Source: Streptomyces resistomycificus (GTDB lineage Bacteria > Actinomycetota > Actinomycetes > Streptomycetales > Streptomycetaceae). Taken from it: DNA of 64,000 nt. The stretch covers positions 124,001 through 188,000 of the forward strand of contig NZ_KQ948998.1 in the NCBI RefSeq assembly GCF_001514265.1, given 5' to 3'. Position 1 is the stretch's first letter. The number at the start of each line of letters is the position of its first letter. Positions 60,637 to 64,000 of this stretch are shown here, piece after piece. The notes under the pieces are model-generated. The model ran no database searches and was not told where the DNA came from. It saw only the letters and a program-made list of their open reading frames with translations. The translations under genes were made by a program, and so were the position numbers.

Positions 60637-61794
60637 TCAGCGCAGGCCCGTCGAACGCCGCAGCGCCGCCTGCACCAGCCGATCCACCAGCTCGGGATAG
60701 CTGATCCCGCTCGCCTGCCACATCTGCGGGTACATCGAGATGGGGGTGAAGCCGGGCATGGTGTTGATCTCGTTGATCACGAACTCCCCGTCCTCGGTGA
60801 GGAAGAAGTCCGCGCGGACCAGGCCCTCGCAGGAGGCCGCGTCGAAGGCGTCCACCGCGAGCCTCTGGACCTCGGCCGTCTCCTCGGGAGTCAGCGGCGC
60901 GGGCACGATCCCCGGGGTCGAGTCGATGTACTTCGCCTCGAAGTCGTAGTACGCGTGCGCGTCCGGCGGCGGGATCTCGGCCGGGACGGAGGCCCGCGGG
61001 CCGTCCTCGAACTCCAGCACCCCGCACTCGATCTCACGGCCGCGCAGCGCCGCCTCCACGAGGATCTTCGGGTCGTGCCGCTGTGCCTCGGCGATGGCCT
61101 CGCCGAGCCCCGTCAGGTCGTCGACCTTGGTGATGCCGATCGACGAGCCCGCGCGCGCGGGCTTCACGAACAGCGGCCAGCCATGGTCGCCGGCGAAGTC
61201 GACGATCTTCTTGCGGGCGGCCGCCTCGTCGCGCTCCCACTCCCGCGGCCTGATCACCACGTACGGGCCCACCTTGAGCCCGAAGGAGGTGAACACCCGC
61301 TTCATGTACTCCTTGTCCTGGCCGACGGCCGAGGCGAGCACGCCCGAACCCACGTACGGCACTCCGGAGAGCTCCAGGAGGCCCTGCAGGGTGCCGTCCT
61401 CGCCGTACGGGCCGTGCAGGACGGGGAAGACGACGTCGACCTCGCCGAGCGCCTTGGGCACCGATCCGGGCTCGCTGTAGACGACTTCGCGGTTCGCCGG
61501 GTCGACGGGGAGCACCACGCCGCCCTCGCTCGACTCGGCGAGCTCCTCGACGTCGGGCGTACGGCGCTCGGTGATCGCCATGCGGTCCGGTTCGTCGGCG
61601 GTGAGCACCCAGCGACCCTCCCGCGTGATGCCGATCGGCAGGACGTCGTACTTCGTCCGGTCGATGGCCCGCAGCACGGCGCCGGCGGTCACCATGGAGA
61701 TCCCGTGTTCGGAACTGCGTCCGCCGAACACGACGGCCACGCGCGGCTTGCGAGGCGACTGCTCAGGGTTCTGGGGGAGGTTCTCGGTGCTCAT
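60637..61794 (-). CDS. ddlA: D-alanine--D-alanine ligase
   Basis: Makes D-Ala-D-Ala for peptidoglycan precursors. The 385-residue ATP-grasp protein has VFGGRSSEHGISMVTAG (about residues 22-38), LHGPYGEDGTLQGLLELSGV, KPARAGSSIGI and the metal site VINEINTMPGFTPISMYP. The omega-loop YYDFEAKYIDS matches D-Ala-adding rather than VanA-type D-lactate ligases, so no glycopeptide resistance is implied. ATG 61794; 59 bases downstream of gpsA. Confidence 0.97.
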   Translation of the reverse strand: MSTENLPQNPEQSPRKPRVAVVFGGRSSEHGISMVTAGAVLRAIDRTKYDVLPIGITREGRWVLTADEPDRMAITERRTPDVEELAESSEGGVVLPVDPANREVVYSEPGSVPKALGEVDVVFPVLHGPYGEDGTLQGLLELSGVPYVGSGVLASAVGQDKEYMKRVFTSFGLKVGPYVVIRPREWERDEAAARKKIVDFAGDHGWPLFVKPARAGSSIGITKVDDLTGLGEAIAEAQRHDPKILVEAALRGREIECGVLEFEDGPRASVPAEIPPPDAHAYYDFEAKYIDSTPGIVPAPLTPEETAEVQRLAVDAFDAASCEGLVRADFFLTEDGEFVINEINTMPGFTPISMYPQMWQASGISYPELVDRLVQAALRRSTGLR

Positions 61795-61853
61795 ATCGCG
61801 ATGAGAGTACCCGTTGGTAAGGCCCGGAGACAGCGTGCCACGGGCGGCGTCGC

Positions 61854-62864
61854 TCAGCGTCGTTCGGGCTTCGCGCTGCGCGACATCAGCTCCTTGAGGG
61901 CGACCACGGGCGGCTTGCCCTCGTGGACGATGCCCACGACCGTCTCGGTGATGGGCATGTCGACGCCGTGCCGGCGGGCCAGATCGAGCACCGACTCACA
62001 GGACTTGACGCCCTCGGCGGTCTGCTTGGTGACCGCGATGGTCTCCTGAAGGGTCATGCCCCGGCCGAGGTTGGTGCCGAAGGTGTGGTTGCGGGACAGC
62101 GGCGAGGAGCAGGTCGCCACCAGGTCGCCGAGCCCGGCGAGTCCGGAGAACGTCAGCGGGTCGGCGCCCATCGCCAGACCCAGCCGGGTCGTCTCCGCCA
62201 GGCCGCGGGTGATGAGCGAACCCTTGGCGTTGTCGCCGAGACCCATGCCGTCCGCGATGCCGACGGCGAGACCGATCACGTTCTTGACCGCACCACCGAG
62301 TTCGCAGCCGACCACGTCGGTGTTGGTGTACGGGCGGAAGTACGGCGTGTGGCAGGCGGCCTGGAGCCGCCGGGCGACGGCCTCGTCGGTGCACGCGACC
62401 ACGGACGCCGCCGGCATCCGGGCGGCGATCTCGCGCGCCAGGTTGGGACCGGTGACCACGGCGATGCGGCGGAGCCCCACCTTGGCGACGTCCTCGACGA
62501 CCTCGCTCATCCGCATGGCGGAACCGAGTTCGACGCCCTTCATCAGCGACACGAGGACCGTGTCGGGGGCGAGCAGCGGCGTCCACTTGGCGAGGTTGGC
62601 GCGCAGCGTCTGCGACGGGATCGCGAGGACGGTGAAGTCGGCGCCGCGGGCGGCCTCGGCGGCGTCCGTCGTCGCCCGCAGGTTCTCCGGGAGTTCGACA
62701 CCGGGGAGGTAGTCCGGGTTCGTACGCGTGGAGTTGATCGCTTCCGCGAGGTCGGCGCGGCGGCCCCACAGGGTCACCTCGCACCCCGCGTCGGCGAGGA
62801 CCGTACCGAACGCCGTGCCCCACGATCCGGTGCCGAAGACGGCCGCCTTGACGGACTTGCTCAC
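61854..62864 (-). CDS. gpsA: Glycerol-3-phosphate dehydrogenase [NAD(P)+]
   Basis: Makes sn-glycerol-3-phosphate for phospholipids. The 336-residue protein has the Rossmann motif VFGTGSWGTAFGTVLADAG (about residues 9-27). The catalytic lysine region is VGCELGGAVKNVIGLAVGIA (about 185-204). The GTG at 62864 overlaps the plsC-like stop as GTGA, so the acyltransferase using its product is co-translated. Confidence 0.97.
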   Translation of the reverse strand: MSKSVKAAVFGTGSWGTAFGTVLADAGCEVTLWGRRADLAEAINSTRTNPDYLPGVELPENLRATTDAAEAARGADFTVLAIPSQTLRANLAKWTPLLAPDTVLVSLMKGVELGSAMRMSEVVEDVAKVGLRRIAVVTGPNLAREIAARMPAASVVACTDEAVARRLQAACHTPYFRPYTNTDVVGCELGGAVKNVIGLAVGIADGMGLGDNAKGSLITRGLAETTRLGLAMGADPLTFSGLAGLGDLVATCSSPLSRNHTFGTNLGRGMTLQETIAVTKQTAEGVKSCESVLDLARRHGVDMPITETVVGIVHEGKPPVVALKELMSRSAKPERR

Positions 62865-63631
62865 GTGCCCTGCCCCTCTTCCTGTTCGACCTTCCCCTGC
62901 GCCCGGGTGCGGCGCCGCTGCTCGATCCGCTCACGACGCGGGTCGTACGGCGCGGCGGGCGCCTTCTCACCGCGGATCAGCTCCAGCTGCAGGGTGATGG
63001 CGGCCATGATGACCTCGGTCGCCTCCTTCAGCAGGTCCGGGGTCATCTCCTTGTCGTAGAACCTCGACAGGTCCACGGGCGGGCCGGCCAGCACCCGGTG
63101 GGTCTTGCGCGGAAGGAGGTTGGGCTTCTTGGCGTACGGCGGCAGCACCTCGTTGGCGCCCCACTGGGCGACCGGGATCACCGGGCACCTGGTCTGCAGG
63201 GCGACCCGCGCGGCACCGGTCTTGCCGGTCATGGGCCAGCCGTCCGGGTCGCGGGTGAGGGTGCCCTCGGGGTAGAAGGCGACGCACTCACCGTGCTCCA
63301 CCGCGTCGATCGCGGCGCGGAAGGCGCTGAGCGCGTCCGTGCTCTCGCGGTAGACGGGGATCTGCCCGGTGCCCCGCATCGCGGCGCCGACGAATCCCTT
63401 CCCGAAAAGACCGCTCTTCGCCAGGAATCGTGGAACGCGACCGGTGTTGTACTGGAAGTGCGCATACGCGAAGGGATCGATGTGCGAATTGTGGTTCACC
63501 GCGGTGATAAATCCGCCCTCGACCGGAATGTTCTCCATTCCGCGCCAGTCCCGCTTGATCAGAACCACCAGTGGCGGTTTGCAGAGGACCGCTGCGAAGC
63601 GGTACCAGAACCCGATTCTCCGGCGGGGCAC
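62861..63631 (-). CDS. 1-acyl-glycerol-3-phosphate acyltransferase (PlsC family)
   Basis: A membrane-associated acyltransferase of 256 residues in phospholipid synthesis. HX4D motif in VNHNSHIDPFAYAH (about residue 45), FYPEGTLTRDPDGW (about 115-128) and the CPVIPVAQWG stretch are intact. It has one weak hydrophobic segment near the N-terminus (WYRFAAVLCKPPLVVLI) and a charged C-tail. The GTG at 63631 (MPRRRIGF) has AAGG seven bases upstream. First of plsC-gpsA-ddlA. Confidence 0.95.
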   Translation of the reverse strand: MPRRRIGFWYRFAAVLCKPPLVVLIKRDWRGMENIPVEGGFITAVNHNSHIDPFAYAHFQYNTGRVPRFLAKSGLFGKGFVGAAMRGTGQIPVYRESTDALSAFRAAIDAVEHGECVAFYPEGTLTRDPDGWPMTGKTGAARVALQTRCPVIPVAQWGANEVLPPYAKKPNLLPRKTHRVLAGPPVDLSRFYDKEMTPDLLKEATEVIMAAITLQLELIRGEKAPAAPYDPRRERIEQRRRTRAQGKVEQEEGQGT

Positions 63632-63785
63632 GCGGACACCTTCCTCTAGGGCCTGGGGGCCGCACAAGTGTCGCTCCAGGCCGCCGGTCTGTCGAGAACA
63701 CCGTACGCCCCGACTCCGCGACCGACGGCTGGCCCCGGTGAAGGCTGAGTGACAATGGCCGCGACAAGAGAGGTAAGAAACGCTG

Positions 63786-64000
63786 GTGCAGTGGACCCTG
63801 GTCATACCCCTGAAACCTCTGGCGCGAGCCAAGAGCAGGCTCTCGGACACCGCCGCCGACGGGCTGCGCCCGGGCCTCGCGCTGGCCTTCGCCCAGGACA
63901 CCGTGGCGGCCGCGCTGGCCTGCCCCGTGGTGAAGGATGTGGCAGTCGTCACGGACGACGACCTGGCGGGCCGGGAGCTGGGCGCGCTGGGCGCGCACAT
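63786..64000 (+). CDS. Phospholactate/PEP guanylyltransferase (CofC/FbiD-like), 5' part only
   Basis: The window ends inside this gene. Seventy-one codons from GTG 63786 read MQWTLVIPLKPLARAKSRLS, then DTVAAALACPVVKDVAVVTDDD. The LVIPLKPLARAKSRL opening is characteristic of the coenzyme F420 precursor guanylyltransferase CofC/FbiD, which joins GTP to 2-phospholactate or PEP. AGAGAGG-type purines lie upstream. Divergent from plsC. Confidence 0.88.
   Translation, partial: MQWTLVIPLKPLARAKSRLSDTAADGLRPGLALAFAQDTVAAALACPVVKDVAVVTDDDLAGRELGALGAH

Noticed and set aside
60637..61794. Possible vancomycin-resistance (VanA-type) ligase
   Set aside because: The omega-loop has the YYDFEAKY pattern of D-Ala-D-Ala ligases, and there are no vanH/vanX neighbours.

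Overview
The window looks like a piece of a Streptomyces chromosome from the conserved core arm. The base composition is very GC-rich, GTG starts are common, and translational-coupling overlaps (ATGA, GTGA, TGATG) are frequent. It carries hallmark streptomycete genes: the sporulation sigma factor whiG, the development/antibiotic regulator nsdA, a four-gene type I signal peptidase cluster (sipW-X-Y-Z) and the glucose permease glcP. Gene order is that of a long collinear housekeeping block. I see no tRNA, rRNA, insertion sequence, integrase or CRISPR array.

Layout. (1) 0-10 kb: rpsB-tsf-pyrH-frr-cdsA-small CxxC protein-rlmN on the minus strand (translation, pyrimidine nucleotides, ribosome recycling, phospholipid). 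Next come a divergent M23 peptidase with tandem repeats at its 3' end, a TetR regulator and whiG. (2) 9.3-20 kb: a minus-strand train rpsP-KH protein-rimM-trmD-rplS-sipW-sipX-sipY-sipZ-NUDIX-DUF2469-yraN-comM-dprA, joining ribosome biogenesis to protein export and DNA uptake/processing. (3) 20-34 kb: a SprT-like metalloprotein, an archaeal/eukaryal-type proS, a methyltransferase, ffh, the nitrogen operon amtB-glnK-glnD with a GlnR-like box, nsdA, a prim-pol-like protein and ftsY. Both SRP GTPases (Ffh, FtsY) flank the nitrogen genes. (4) 33.7-47 kb: an LLM flavin oxidoreductase and glcP, then smc, a small coiled-coil protein, acylphosphatase, a secreted CAP-domain protein behind a BldM-like palindrome, a HxlR regulator, mutM, rnc, rpmF, a DUF177 protein and a DivIVA-like coiled coil. 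(5) 46.8-64 kb: coaD-rsmD-recG, then a plus-strand pair (HSP90-like ATPase plus 1016-residue TPR protein), a DAK phosphatase-family protein, rpmB, thiD-thiL, a stand-alone Lrp/AsnC ligand-binding protein, a lipoprotein, ddlA, gpsA-plsC and the start of a cofC/fbiD-like gene cut by the window end.

The part least explained by housekeeping is the HSP90/TPR pair at 50375-55260. It lies between recG and the DAK/rpmB genes and is followed by a 39-42 bp degenerate tandem repeat. I infer that it works as a chaperone with a dedicated TPR partner. Other points for follow-up are the tandem-repeat arrays at gene 3' ends, several operator-like dyads (BldM-like, LacI-type at glcP, GlnR-like at amtB, HxlR tandem operator) and the extended, overlapping end of sipX.

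Starts were chosen from Shine-Dalgarno spacing, coupling overlaps and remembered family lengths. Where the start is uncertain, the entry says so.
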